NCBI RefSeq assembly: GCF_039541855.1
Contig: NZ_BAABHA010000001.1
Coordinates: 248,001-312,000, forward strand
Source: Solirubrum koreensis
Lineage (GTDB): Bacteria > Bacteroidota > Bacteroidia > Cytophagales > Hymenobacteraceae
Direction: 5' to 3'
DNA: 64,000 nt
Shown: positions 1-8,330 of the stretch, piece after piece
Layout of the letters: the number at the start of each line of letters is the position of its first letter
How positions within the stretch are numbered: the stretch's first letter is position 1
Program-made: the position numbers and the translations under genes
The notes under the pieces: generated by a model
The model's input: the letters and a program-made list of their open reading frames with translations, nothing else
Databases searched by the model: none
What the model was told of the DNA's origin: nothing

Positions 1-1171
1 ACATGGCATACAAACCCAGGGCGGCAAATGCAATAGCCACCCACCGCGACGCTCGGTGGTAGCTGCCGGCTGGCAGCAGGCGGGAGCCGCCCACGGGAAC
101 GGTCAATCCGAAAAGCATCAGAGGCAGCGCGGTAAAGCCATTGGTAGGCAGCAATGCTGCTCCCGTCAGGACTATAACCACAACCGTGACGCCCAAGAGC
201 ACATTGCTGAAAACGGTTTCGGTGGGCGTCAGCAGAAGCCGGGCCTTCGGGTCCAGGCGCAGTAGCGTCAGCATCCACAGGCGCATCAACGGGAACAGCA
301 AGGCTACACCTATCAAAATGGCGCTTGCAGTGCCTACACTCTCCAGGGCATCCTGAGCGGCAAAGCGGTAAACCAACCAGCCCGTTAGAGCCCACAGGCT
401 CAGGTAAATCAGCCGGCTCACAATGCCCCACAGCACAGGCTGGTTAACCATTCGAATTAGACCCGGCGTAATTAGCCGGCTTAGCCAAGCGGCTGCTCGG
501 TAAAGCCAAAAACGTCCTAAATGAGCTTTACGCAAGCCCCGGAAGGACATGGAACAGGTTGGGTTGAGGCGCAAAGCCTCCTGCAAGTGGTGCCGGGCCT
601 GGCGGAAGTTGCCGGATTCAAGATAAGTGTAACCCAGGTTGGTATGAGTAAGCTCACTGTTGGGGGCAGCACGCAGGGCCGCTCGTTGTATATCGGCGAA
701 GCCCTCAGCGGACTGATTCACCCAGCTCGAAGCTCGCAGGCGTAGGTTAAGACAATCCGGATGGGTTGGATCCAAACTTAATCCTGCTTCAGCAGATGCC
801 AGGGCCAAATGCCACCGGGCCTCACCAAAATACGTCCAGCCCAGGGCGGCGTGGTAAGCCGGCTCGAAGGGGATAAGCGCCAGCGCCGACCGCAGCGCTT
901 GCCGCGCCAACTTGGACTGCTGCTGCGCCAGTAAACTCATGCCCAGGCAATAGTGGGCCTGAGCCTGAAGCGGGTCCAGGGCCAAAGCAACTTCTGCCGA
1001 GGTCTTAGCCTCGGCGGGTAAGTGCTGCTGCAGCAACGCCAGTGCCAGCAGCGTATGCGTCCAGGCGTCGTTGGGGGCCTCGCGCAGCAGGCGGCGCGCT
1101 TCCTGCTCGGCCAGATCGGGGCGCTTTTGCTGCAGCAGGAGGGAAACGCGGTCGGTAGTAGCAGCGGCCAT
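1..1171 (-). CDS. TPR membrane protein, 3' end beyond the window
   Basis: The frame is open from the ATG at 1171 to the left edge (390 codons, no stop), so the C-terminus is missing. Residues about 5-215 are helical TPR-like repeats with the same opening pattern as the next two genes upstream (LLQ, RPDLAEQEAR, LLALAL). The rest is hydrophobic, with about four predicted membrane segments, one around LWGIVSRLIYLSLWALTGW. TPRs mediate protein-protein contacts; the specific partner is unknown. It is the fourth gene of a minus-strand run headed by an AAA+ ATPase, 52 bases after the preceding stop. I infer that it belongs to the same membrane-anchored complex. Function not recognised. Confidence 0.8.
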   Translation of the reverse strand, partial: MAAATTDRVSLLLQQKRPDLAEQEARRLLREAPNDAWTHTLLALALLQQHLPAEAKTSAEVALALDPLQAQAHYCLGMSLLAQQQSKLARQALRSALALIPFEPAYHAALGWTYFGEARWHLALASAEAGLSLDPTHPDCLNLRLRASSWVNQSAEGFADIQRAALRAAPNSELTHTNLGYTYLESGNFRQARHHLQEALRLNPTCSMSFRGLRKAHLGRFWLYRAAAWLSRLITPGLIRMVNQPVLWGIVSRLIYLSLWALTGWLVYRFAAQDALESVGTASAILIGVALLFPLMRLWMLTLLRLDPKARLLLTPTETVFSNVLLGVTVVVIVLTGAALLPTNGFTALPLMLFGLTVPVGGSRLLPAGSYHRASRWVAIAFAALGLYAM

Positions 1172-1223
1172 AAACAAAATGAGGCACTTAAATTAATGTG
1201 CTAACCCGGTATTGCCAGGCAGC

Positions 1224-2294
1224 TCAAGGGCGTAGTTGTTGCCGTTCCTCGTTGAGCCCGTAGAAAAGCGGCGTGAGTCCGGCTACCAGCCCGGGGCCCA
1301 GCCAGCTGAGCGACCAACCGAAGTGCGAGCATACCCAAACAGCCGCACCAACGAGACTCAGCAAAACGGCAGAAAAGGCTAATCCGAGGGCCCAGCTCCG
1401 GCGTCGCTGCCGGGCGGCCACGGCATCGAGCTGGCGCAAGCGGCGCACCGTTGGGCTCAAGCGCCAGCGCAAGTAATCGACACCAATCCAAAGCAATATC
1501 AACGGCGAAAGCATGCCTACCAGAATGACTTCAAGCAGCAAAAGGCCGAACCACCATACCTGACCGCGCTGAACCCGGGTGTTGATTTGGTTGTAATGGG
1601 CGTCGTAAGCGCGGTACAAGCGCAGGCCGAGGTAGCGGTTCTGGTACGCCCGCGAAAGTTGCTGACGGGCTACCTGGTCCGTTGGATTCAGGCGCACGGC
1701 TTCCACCAAGTGCCGCTCGGCTTCGGTAGGCTCGTGAAAATGCAAGGCAGCGTGACCTACCGCCAACTGCGCCTCGGCATTGTTGGGCTCTATTTGCAGC
1801 CACTGCTGAGCGGCTTCTTTGGCTTCGGCAAACCGATTTAAGCGCCTCAGGCAGGCCACGCACCAGCGCAAGGCTTCACCGTTTAGCGGGTCAATAGCCA
1901 GAGCAGCCCGCGCATCGGCCAGGCCAGCCGCGTATTGCTTTAGCTCGTAGTGAATCAAAGCCCGCAGGCTGAGGGCGTGCGCAGCCATCGGCGTGAGCCG
2001 CAACGACTCGTTGATGCTCGTAACGGCTGCTTGCGCTTGGCCTTGCGCCAGCAGTATAACGGCTTGTATATAGTGCCCGTAACCGTAATGAGGCGCCAAA
2101 GCCAAGCTGGTGCGGACCGCCTCAGAAGCCGGAGCGTATTGCTGCTGGCGGTGAAGCGCCAGTGCTAGCAGAGCATACAAACGGGCATCTTGGGGGAGCT
2201 GCTGCAAAACCTGCCGGACGGCTTGCTCGGCAACGTCGGGCCTGTTCGTTTGAAACAGGGCTTGCAGGCGCGAGAGGTCGGGCTCAGCGGGCAT
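1224..2294 (-). CDS. TPR protein with C-terminal membrane segments
   Basis: 356 residues. About six TPR-like helical pairs fill residues 3-215 (for example the unit around NNAEAQLAVGHAALHF). A basic linker leads to three predicted membrane segments at about 247-273, 301-322 and 328-346. There is no signal peptide, so the TPR half probably faces the cytoplasm. It is a tandem paralogue of the genes on both sides. It starts 86 bases after the preceding stop and is probably co-transcribed from upstream of the AAA+ gene. TPR domains bind peptides or partner proteins; no enzymatic motif is visible. Inference: an adaptor or anchor for the neighbouring ATPase. Confidence 0.85.
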   Translation of the reverse strand: MPAEPDLSRLQALFQTNRPDVAEQAVRQVLQQLPQDARLYALLALALHRQQQYAPASEAVRTSLALAPHYGYGHYIQAVILLAQGQAQAAVTSINESLRLTPMAAHALSLRALIHYELKQYAAGLADARAALAIDPLNGEALRWCVACLRRLNRFAEAKEAAQQWLQIEPNNAEAQLAVGHAALHFHEPTEAERHLVEAVRLNPTDQVARQQLSRAYQNRYLGLRLYRAYDAHYNQINTRVQRGQVWWFGLLLLEVILVGMLSPLILLWIGVDYLRWRLSPTVRRLRQLDAVAARQRRRSWALGLAFSAVLLSLVGAAVWVCSHFGWSLSWLGPGLVAGLTPLFYGLNEERQQLRP

Positions 2295-2380
2295 GGAAGA
2301 AAAGAATAACTCAAACCGAATATGGGCTTGCTTGCCGGGCGGACATGGCTAAGGATATGGCTTCAGCAGCGGCACTATGC

Positions 2381-3454
2381 TCAGTGGCTGGCCTCTTGGC
2401 GCTGCTTCTTCTGAAGCGTATTGAATGCAAGTGTTAAATTAATCAGAGGGACCAATCCGTTCATGCGCACCCACAACAAGGCTGAATACCCATTGCCGTT
2501 CCGGTAGGCTAACCAAGCGGCCGCCGCTACGCCTGCGGCAGGAATTACCCAAAGAGCTGTAGGCCACCAGCGTGCTTGCATGCGCCTATGCGAGCTAAGA
2601 AGAACCATCAAAACCGCACCCAGCTGAACCAGAACGTGAACGGCAAAGCTGGCTTCGCTTTGCAGTGCCGGCCGCGATAATACTTCGCCCGACATGGCTA
2701 CCGTAATTAACCACGCCAGCCAACCCCACCACGTAGCAGCGTTAATGAGGGGCGGTGACGCTGGGATTGGTAGCGGTAGAGGCCGTTCTTCCAGCACGGA
2801 TGGCAGGTAGTCCAGCGCCAATCGTTGGTTAGGATCGAAGCGCAACGCCTCCAGGAAATGGTACCGGGCCGCCTCAGGCTCGTTGCGGTGGAACAGCATA
2901 ATGCCCCGATTGGCGTGCACACCCGCGTTGGTTGGTGCCAGCCGCAGCAGGGTTTCGAATGCGCGGTCGGCTGCCTCGGGGCGGTGCAGGGCTTCGCTGG
3001 TCATGGCGCGCCACAGCAGGCAGTCGGAGTGGTGTGGGTTGATGGCCAGGCCCGCGTTGGCGGCTTCCAGGGCTGGGCGTAGGCGTTTCTGAAAGTACAA
3101 GTTTACGCTGCGCCGGCCGTGGTAATCGGGCTCGTAGGGGTTCAGGCGCAACGCAGTTGCCAGCGGCGCTTCGGCTGCCTTATACCGATTCTGATATTGC
3201 AGCGCTACGGCCAGCAAATAATAAGCGGCGGGCTCTTCCGGATCAATCGCTGCCGCCGCCGAGGCGGCTTCGGCTGCCTCAACTAACTGGCTTTGCGCGA
3301 GCAGCGCCTGGGCCAGCGTGATGTACGCCGTTACATCGTGCGCATCGAGGGTAAGCTGCCGAGCGGCCAGCTGCGCGGCATCGGCGGGCCGGTGCAAACG
3401 CAGCAACAGCTTGGCGCGCTCCTGCCATAGGGTGGTGCCTTCATCGGTTGTCAT
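2381..3454 (-). CDS. TPR protein with C-terminal membrane segments
   Basis: 357 residues. TPR-like repeats span about residues 8-225 and end with a unit around RNEPEAARYHFLEALRFDPN. Four predicted membrane segments follow at about 241-258, 269-287, 297-317 and 324-344. The start lies only 13 bases after the stop of the AAA+ gene, which strongly suggests one transcript and possibly translational coupling. The architecture matches the two genes downstream, so three paralogues lie in a row. No catalytic motif is seen. The role is unknown; a membrane scaffold recruiting the AAA+ ATPase is inference from context. Confidence 0.87.
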   Translation of the reverse strand: MTTDEGTTLWQERAKLLLRLHRPADAAQLAARQLTLDAHDVTAYITLAQALLAQSQLVEAAEAASAAAAIDPEEPAAYYLLAVALQYQNRYKAAEAPLATALRLNPYEPDYHGRRSVNLYFQKRLRPALEAANAGLAINPHHSDCLLWRAMTSEALHRPEAADRAFETLLRLAPTNAGVHANRGIMLFHRNEPEAARYHFLEALRFDPNQRLALDYLPSVLEERPLPLPIPASPPLINAATWWGWLAWLITVAMSGEVLSRPALQSEASFAVHVLVQLGAVLMVLLSSHRRMQARWWPTALWVIPAAGVAAAAWLAYRNGNGYSALLWVRMNGLVPLINLTLAFNTLQKKQRQEASH

Positions 3455-3467
3455 GCGGGCGGTGGCG

Positions 3468-4847
3468 TCAGGGCTTTCGAATGCCCATGTAAGTTAAGAT
3501 ATCATCGTACGTGCCGCCTTCGTTGGAGTATAGGGCGTAGTTTTTAGCAGTGGCAAACCATTCCTTGGTACTGGGGCGCACCTGCTTGGCAGCCGCCGTG
3601 AGGTCGGATTGCTGCACCGGCAACGGGCGGCCGGCGCGCATAGACTCGCGCAGGCGGGTTTCCACGGCGGTGTCCACCACGGCCTTCAAGTCGGCACCCG
3701 AAAAGCCGGCGGTTTGCGCGGCCACGGCGGCCGTGTTCAGGTTGTCTTGCACGGGCTTGCCCTGCAGCATTACCTCCAGAATGGCGGCGCGGGCGGGCTC
3801 GTCGGGCGGGGTTACTAGCACAATGCGGTCGAAGCGGCCGGGGCGGCGGAAGGCGGGGTCGAGGTGCCAGGGCGCGTTAGTGGCGGCCAGAATCAGCACG
3901 CCGTCGTTAGAGCTGCGGGCGCCGTCCAGCTCTTCCAGAAACTGGTTGATGAGGGTGCGGCCGGCGCTCTGGCGCAAGTCGTGGCGGTTGGCGGCCAGGG
4001 CGTCCACTTCGTCGAAAAACAGCACGCACGGTGCCTGCAGGCGGGCTAATTCGAACAGCTCGTGCAGCTTCTTTTCGCTTTGGCCCAGGAACATGTCCAA
4101 AATGTCGCTGATGCCCACGTGAATAAACGAGGCCTGCACCTCGCCGGCGGTGGCGCGGGCCAGGTGGGTTTTGCCGCAGCCAGGCGGGCCGTACAGCAGC
4201 AAGCCGCCGCCGGCCGCCTTGCCGTAGGCCTTGTAAAGGTCGGCGTACTGCAGCGGGTGAATGATTTTCAGCCGGATTTCCTCTTTCACGGCCTCCATAC
4301 CGCCCACCTCGGCGAAGGTAATTTTGGGCTTTTCGAGGCCTGCGAACAAGGTCCGCTCGTCGAGGCCAGCTGGGGTAACGCCTGCGCCGCTGCCGGGCAC
4401 AGGGGCGCCGCCCCCGGCGGGAATGGCGGCGGTGTGCAAGCCAAGTTGGGCATCAAGCTCCGGGTCGCGCAGGGAGTTGTCTAGCACCAAGGCCTGCTGG
4501 TAGGCGTGGCGAGCTTCTTCGGAGTTGCCGCCAGCGCGGGCCAGCAGCCGGGCGTACAGCAGCTGCGCCGGGGCCAGCTCGGCGTGGTTACTCAGCAACT
4601 CCTCCACCACCACCAGCGCCGCCGACGATTTGCCGAGCGCCGCGTACGTTTCGGCCAACCCCAGCTGCAGCTCGGTATCCTGCGGCGCCTGCCGCATACC
4701 GGCGCGGTAGTGCTCCTCGGCTTCGGTTAGCCGGCCAGCCTGGCGAAGCTGAGTGGCCACGTGGCGGCGCAAGGGAAGGTTGTCGGGCGAAAAGGCCAAG
4801 GCATCGAGCAGAGGCTGTAAATCGGGCTGACTGGAAAACGTAGACAT
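3468..4847 (-). CDS. AAA+ ATPase with N-terminal TPR region (katanin/VPS4/Msp1-like class)
   Basis: 459 residues from the ATG at 4847; a TTG six codons further upstream is a less likely start. Residues about 8-135 form TPR-like helices, followed by a Gly/Pro/Ala-rich linker to about 165. The AAA+ core carries Walker A GPPGCGKTH (220-228), a pore-loop motif around DMFLGQSEKK (251-260) with an aromatic residue, Walker B VLFFDEVD (275-282), sensor-1 N324 in AATN, and arginine fingers in FRRPGRFDR (333-341). The C-terminus ends YDDILTYMGI. The classic AAA clade remodels or threads proteins with ATP. No protease domain is present, so an unfoldase, extractor or disassembly role is inferred. It is first in a run with three TPR membrane proteins. 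No specific substrate is evident. Confidence 0.9.
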   Translation of the reverse strand: MSTFSSQPDLQPLLDALAFSPDNLPLRRHVATQLRQAGRLTEAEEHYRAGMRQAPQDTELQLGLAETYAALGKSSAALVVVEELLSNHAELAPAQLLYARLLARAGGNSEEARHAYQQALVLDNSLRDPELDAQLGLHTAAIPAGGGAPVPGSGAGVTPAGLDERTLFAGLEKPKITFAEVGGMEAVKEEIRLKIIHPLQYADLYKAYGKAAGGGLLLYGPPGCGKTHLARATAGEVQASFIHVGISDILDMFLGQSEKKLHELFELARLQAPCVLFFDEVDALAANRHDLRQSAGRTLINQFLEELDGARSSNDGVLILAATNAPWHLDPAFRRPGRFDRIVLVTPPDEPARAAILEVMLQGKPVQDNLNTAAVAAQTAGFSGADLKAVVDTAVETRLRESMRAGRPLPVQQSDLTAAAKQVRPSTKEWFATAKNYALYSNEGGTYDDILTYMGIRKP

Positions 4848-5109
4848 CACAGAATAAGTGAGCAAGGCAGCAGCAGAAGTGAGGCCTTGATGAGTAAAAC
4901 CTAAAATTCGAGTTTATCCGCCCACCAACCTAATAGGCAGGCGGGACAACTTATCTGCTTCAAGATTTGATATGGGTTAAAAATTTAGGGGATTTATTCT
5001 TTAACAAGGTAAAAAATGAGTGAATAGGATATATTTTTTAAGGGGTAACATTTGAATAAATAGCGCTGATGTTTAGATTGGCCTTCGAAAACAAGGGGTA
5101 AAACGTAAA
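4848..5109. other. AT-rich divergent intergenic region
   Basis: 262 bases between the AAA+ operon and the ammonium transporter, clearly more AT-rich than the flanks, so it should hold divergent promoters. The best minus-strand match to the Bacteroidota -7 element is TAGGTTTT (one mismatch to TAnnTTTG) near 4900. On plus, the area around 5045-5055 contains TAACATTTG, which has one base too many between TA and TTTG. No exact consensus and no riboswitch-like structure were found. Confidence 0.4.
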
Positions 5110-6486
5110 ATGAATGATTCTGCTTTGCCTCGTCTGTCGGTGGCGCGTGTTACGCTAGGTTTCCTCCTGCTAGGGGTTATGGTAGCGGCGGTTTACCCGG
5201 CTACGCACCCGGTTGCAGGGCCCGGCAGCCTGAACTATGCCGACGTTGGCTGGATGCTTACGGCCACGGCTTTGGTGCTGATTATGACGCCCGGCCTCTC
5301 GTTTTTCTACGGCGGTATGGTGCGGCCCAAAAACGTCATCAGTACCATGCTGCAGAGCTTTGTGGCCCTGGGCGTTATCACGCTGGTGTTTTACTTCGTG
5401 GGCTTTTCCCTGGCCTACGGCGACTCCTGGCACGGGCTCATTGGGTCGCCGTTCACGTATGCGCTGCTGCGCGGCGTAGGCACGGCACCGCATCCGGAAC
5501 TCTCGCCCACCATTCCCTTCATTCTGTATTTCGCCTTTCAGCTCAAGTTTGCCATCATCACCCCAGCCCTCATTACCGGCTCGTTTGCCGAGCGGGTACG
5601 CTTTAAAGGCTATCTGGCGTTCATGGTGCTGTTTTGCCTGTTCATTTACTGCCCGCTGGCGCACTGGACCTGGCACCCCGAGGGCTTTTTGCGGAAATGG
5701 GGCGTGCTCGATTTCGCGGGCGGTACCGTGGTGCATATTTCGGCGGGTATTGCGGCCCTGGCCGGAGCCATGGTGCTCGGCCGCCGCACCGACCACGTGC
5801 GGGCCACTACTTTCTCCACGCCCAACGTGCCCTATGTGGTGCTGGGCACCGGCTTGCTGTGGTTCGGTTGGTTTGGATTCAACGCCGGCTCGGCTTTGGG
5901 AGCAAACGAGCTGGCCGTAAACGCTTTTGTTAACACGAATCTGGCTTCGGCCGCGGCGCTGTTTGCGTGGCTGCTGGTGGAAGTGGCCCGCGGCGGCAAG
6001 CCCACGGCTGTGGGCGCCTGCATTGGGGCCGTAGTGGGGTTAGTAGCTATTACGCCCGCCGCCGGCTACGTCAGCTACGGGCAAAGCCTGCTGTTTGGGG
6101 TGGTGGCGGCGCTCATCAGCCAGGCGGCCGTGCACTGGCAAAACTCGCGCACCAGCATCGACGACACTTTGGACGTGTTTCCCTGCCACGGCCTGGGCGG
6201 CATTGTGGGCATGCTGCTTACCGGCGTGTTTGCCGATAAAGTAGGCCTTATTCACGGCGACGCCACCGTGTTCGGTTACCACGTGCTTGGCCTGCTGATT
6301 GTGGTGAGCTACTCGTTTGCCGGGTCGTGGGTGCTGCTGAAGCTCACCGACCGTTTCTTCGCCCTGCGCGTGAAGCCCGCCGACGAAGACCTCGGCCTCG
6401 ACCTCAGCCAGCACGAAGAATCCACCTACCACGTGGACGAAGAATTTGAGCGCACGTACCGGCAGGCGCTGGTACGCCGCGCCTAA
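5110..6486 (+). CDS. amt: Ammonium transporter (Amt family)
   Basis: 458 residues with about eleven hydrophobic segments, the usual Amt topology. Family marks: TPGLSFFYGGMVRPKN (60-75), the twin pore histidines H209 (in DFAGGTVVHISAG) and H360 (in DVFPCHGLGGIVG), and a cytoplasmic tail with EDLGLDLSQHEESTY, which in this family contacts the PII protein GlnK. It conducts ammonium/ammonia across the inner membrane for nitrogen assimilation. The first 30 residues are hydrophobic and may be a signal sequence, as in many Amt proteins. No glnK or two-component nitrogen regulator is adjacent. A strong terminator follows at 6567. The family call is secure; the substrate is from family knowledge. Confidence 0.96.
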   Translation: MNDSALPRLSVARVTLGFLLLGVMVAAVYPATHPVAGPGSLNYADVGWMLTATALVLIMTPGLSFFYGGMVRPKNVISTMLQSFVALGVITLVFYFVGFSLAYGDSWHGLIGSPFTYALLRGVGTAPHPELSPTIPFILYFAFQLKFAIITPALITGSFAERVRFKGYLAFMVLFCLFIYCPLAHWTWHPEGFLRKWGVLDFAGGTVVHISAGIAALAGAMVLGRRTDHVRATTFSTPNVPYVVLGTGLLWFGWFGFNAGSALGANELAVNAFVNTNLASAAALFAWLLVEVARGGKPTAVGACIGAVVGLVAITPAAGYVSYGQSLLFGVVAALISQAAVHWQNSRTSIDDTLDVFPCHGLGGIVGMLLTGVFADKVGLIHGDATVFGYHVLGLLIVVSYSFAGSWVLLKLTDRFFALRVKPADEDLGLDLSQHEESTYHVDEEFERTYRQALVRRA

Positions 6487-6566
6487 CGCTTTTCGCCGGC
6501 CGGGCCCTGCAATGGACAGGCGCCCGCCACCCCGGCGAAAGTAGGGGAGGAGACGTGAGGGGAGAT

Positions 6567-6600
6567 AAAAGCCGTCGGAGGGGAAACCGACGGCTTTTTT
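6567..6600 (+). terminator. Intrinsic terminator of amt, probably bidirectional
   Basis: Perfect 8-bp stem GCCGTCGG (6571-6578) with CCGACGGC (6587-6594), then six T. An A run precedes the stem, so the same hairpin can also end the convergent alkB-like gene on minus. Confidence 0.88.
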
Positions 6601-6679
6601 ATGTATTGGAGTGCGCGGGTGTTAGCTGCGGCCGCGCCGTGGGGCAGTCTACTGAAAAGTGCTTCTGCCCTTGGGCCGG

Positions 6680-7759
6680 CTAATCGGACGCCAGTTGCGC
6701 GGCTGCCTGCTGGGCTTGCGTCAGCCGCGCGTGCATTACCCGAAACCAGAGCGGCGGCAGCGTGGCCAGTAGCATCATGGCGGGGTAGCCGGCGGGCATT
6801 TGCGGGCCGCTGGGTTGGTAGCGCAGCTGCTGGAACGGCCGTGAGGCCAGGTAATGGTGGTCGGAGTGGCGGGTGAGTTCGTAGAGCAGCACCCGGCCCA
6901 GCGGCTGCTCGGCGTTCCAGGAGTGGTGGGGCTGCACACGTTCGTACACGCCGGGCCGCACCTCGCGGCGCAGCAAACCGTAGTGCTCCACGTAGTTGAT
7001 GATTTCCAGGAGCGTACCGCCCAGTATTCCCACGGCCAAATAGGCTAGGGCGGCTTTGATTCCCAGCAGCGCGCCCACGGTCAGCAAAGCCAGTACTTGC
7101 AGCAGCTGAAACCGCAGCATCTGGTTGTGCCAGGGGTGCCATTGCACGTGCCCCAGCTTGCGCAGCCGCGCTGCTTCCAACTGCCACGCCGACCACCAGC
7201 CGCCGCCCATGGAGCGCAGAATAAACGCGTAAAGCGCTTCGCCGCGGCGGGCCGTGGCCGGGTCGTGCGGGGTGGCCACGTGCCGGTGGTGCCCGCGGTT
7301 GTGCTCGATGAAAAAGTGTAGGTACAGGCTGGCGAGCAACAGCAACTGGGCCAGTACCTGCGGCAGGCGGCCCGGGCGGTGCCCCAGCTCGTGGGCCACA
7401 TTAATGCCCATGGCGCCGCAGCAAATGCCCTGCGCGAGGGTTAGCCCCACCAGTTCGTGGGTGGTTAACGGAACGCGGGCTACGGTAATCAGGTACCAGC
7501 CCAGCAGACCGTAGAGCAGCGGCACGTTCAGGTACAGCAGCGCGTCGAAAAAGCGGTTGAGGCGCGCCGAGCTGTGCGTTACGGCCGGTACCTGAGGCTC
7601 GGGTCGCGGGCGCGGCAGTAACACTTCTTCGAGCACCGGAACCAGCCCAAATACGAAGGCCGGCGTCAGCCAGCTCCACGGCCCGCGCCATGCCAGCCCG
7701 GCCGCCATGCTCAGCGGCACCAGGTAGGCCAGTAGGTAGCGCAGCTCACGAATAGGCAT
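6680..7759 (-). CDS. alkB: AlkB-type membrane di-iron hydroxylase (alkane 1-monooxygenase family)
   Basis: 359 residues, strongly hydrophobic with several membrane-spanning helices. The histidine boxes of the AlkB family are all visible: HELGH (123-127), EHNRGHH (152-158), NYVEHYGL (255-262) and RHSDHH (297-302). These ligate the two irons. The family uses O2 and electrons from rubredoxin to hydroxylate the end of alkyl chains in the membrane. No rubredoxin or rubredoxin reductase gene is adjacent, so the electron donor is encoded elsewhere or differs. The gene stands alone: a convergent terminator lies downstream and 72 bases separate it from the DUF167 gene, which is transcribed toward lower coordinates away from it. 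A one-mismatch -7 element lies just upstream. The natural substrate is not predictable. Confidence 0.9.
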   Translation of the reverse strand: MPIRELRYLLAYLVPLSMAAGLAWRGPWSWLTPAFVFGLVPVLEEVLLPRPRPEPQVPAVTHSSARLNRFFDALLYLNVPLLYGLLGWYLITVARVPLTTHELVGLTLAQGICCGAMGINVAHELGHRPGRLPQVLAQLLLLASLYLHFFIEHNRGHHRHVATPHDPATARRGEALYAFILRSMGGGWWSAWQLEAARLRKLGHVQWHPWHNQMLRFQLLQVLALLTVGALLGIKAALAYLAVGILGGTLLEIINYVEHYGLLRREVRPGVYERVQPHHSWNAEQPLGRVLLYELTRHSDHHYLASRPFQQLRYQPSGPQMPAGYPAMMLLATLPPLWFRVMHARLTQAQQAAAQLASD

Positions 7760-7831
7760 GGCAGCAGGCGGTTACAAAGTAATAAGGTAGCAGCTGACCA
7801 AGCGTTTTGCAACTGTTCCCAATCGGCTGGC

Positions 7832-8101
7832 TTATTCCCGGTAACGTTGCAGCACCGTTTGCAAAGCAGTTTCATCTACCGAGGCCAGGTGCACTTTCTT
7901 AAAAGGGGCCGTGTGGCCACTCAGTAGCTCCACGCTGGATTTGCTTACTCCAAACAGCTCGGCCAAATATGCCAGCAGGCAGGCGTTGGCTTTGCCGTCG
8001 TGGGCGGGGGCTTTCAGGCGTACGGTCACGGTGCCGTCGGGTGCTACCTGCAGGGCGTTGGCGCGGGCATTGGGTTTGGCCCGCAGGTGCAGGGTAACCA
8101 C
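7832..8101 (-). CDS. DUF167 (YggU-like) family protein
   Basis: 89 residues matching the small alpha/beta DUF167 fold: the conserved KPNAR near the N-terminus, VRLKAPAHDGKAN in the middle and the C-terminal LLSG-KK pattern. Function in the family is unknown. The start is unusual: a GTG at 8101-8099 directly abuts the TAA stop (8104-8102) of the upstream small membrane gene, which indicates translational coupling by reinitiation. The family call is good; no function is claimed. Confidence 0.85.
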   Translation of the reverse strand: MVTLHLRAKPNARANALQVAPDGTVTVRLKAPAHDGKANACLLAYLAELFGVSKSSVELLSGHTAPFKKVHLASVDETALQTVLQRYRE

Positions 8102-8302
8102 TTAGGCTGGCGAGTTGTAGGCATCGTAAATATTCCAGGCCCACACCAGAAACGGAATAATGATGGTCCACCACAGCAGAAAGCCCACTATGCCGCTAAC
8201 AACCCAGATGAAAATGGCTTTCAAAATTTGACCCTTTATGAGCTGGCCCAGGCCGGGCAGAATGGCCGAGAGAATGGCAGGTACGCCGTAAGTTGGTTTC
8301 AT
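8102..8302 (-). CDS. Small membrane protein, 66 residues
   Basis: Starts at the ATG at 8302. A longer frame extends upstream but only by running through the glycosylase gene. It begins MKPTYGVPAILSAILPGLGQ, resembling the LPGLGQ motif of TM2-like small membrane proteins, and has two hydrophobic stretches covering about residues 27-58. The stop codon touches the GTG start of the DUF167 gene and the start is 28 bases after the glycosylase stop, so the three genes form one minus-strand operon. Function unknown. Confidence 0.75.
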   Translation of the reverse strand: MKPTYGVPAILSAILPGLGQLIKGQILKAIFIWVVSGIVGFLLWWTIIIPFLVWAWNIYDAYNSPA

Positions 8303-8330
8303 GGCTGAGTAAGGGAAGGAACCTGTGTAA

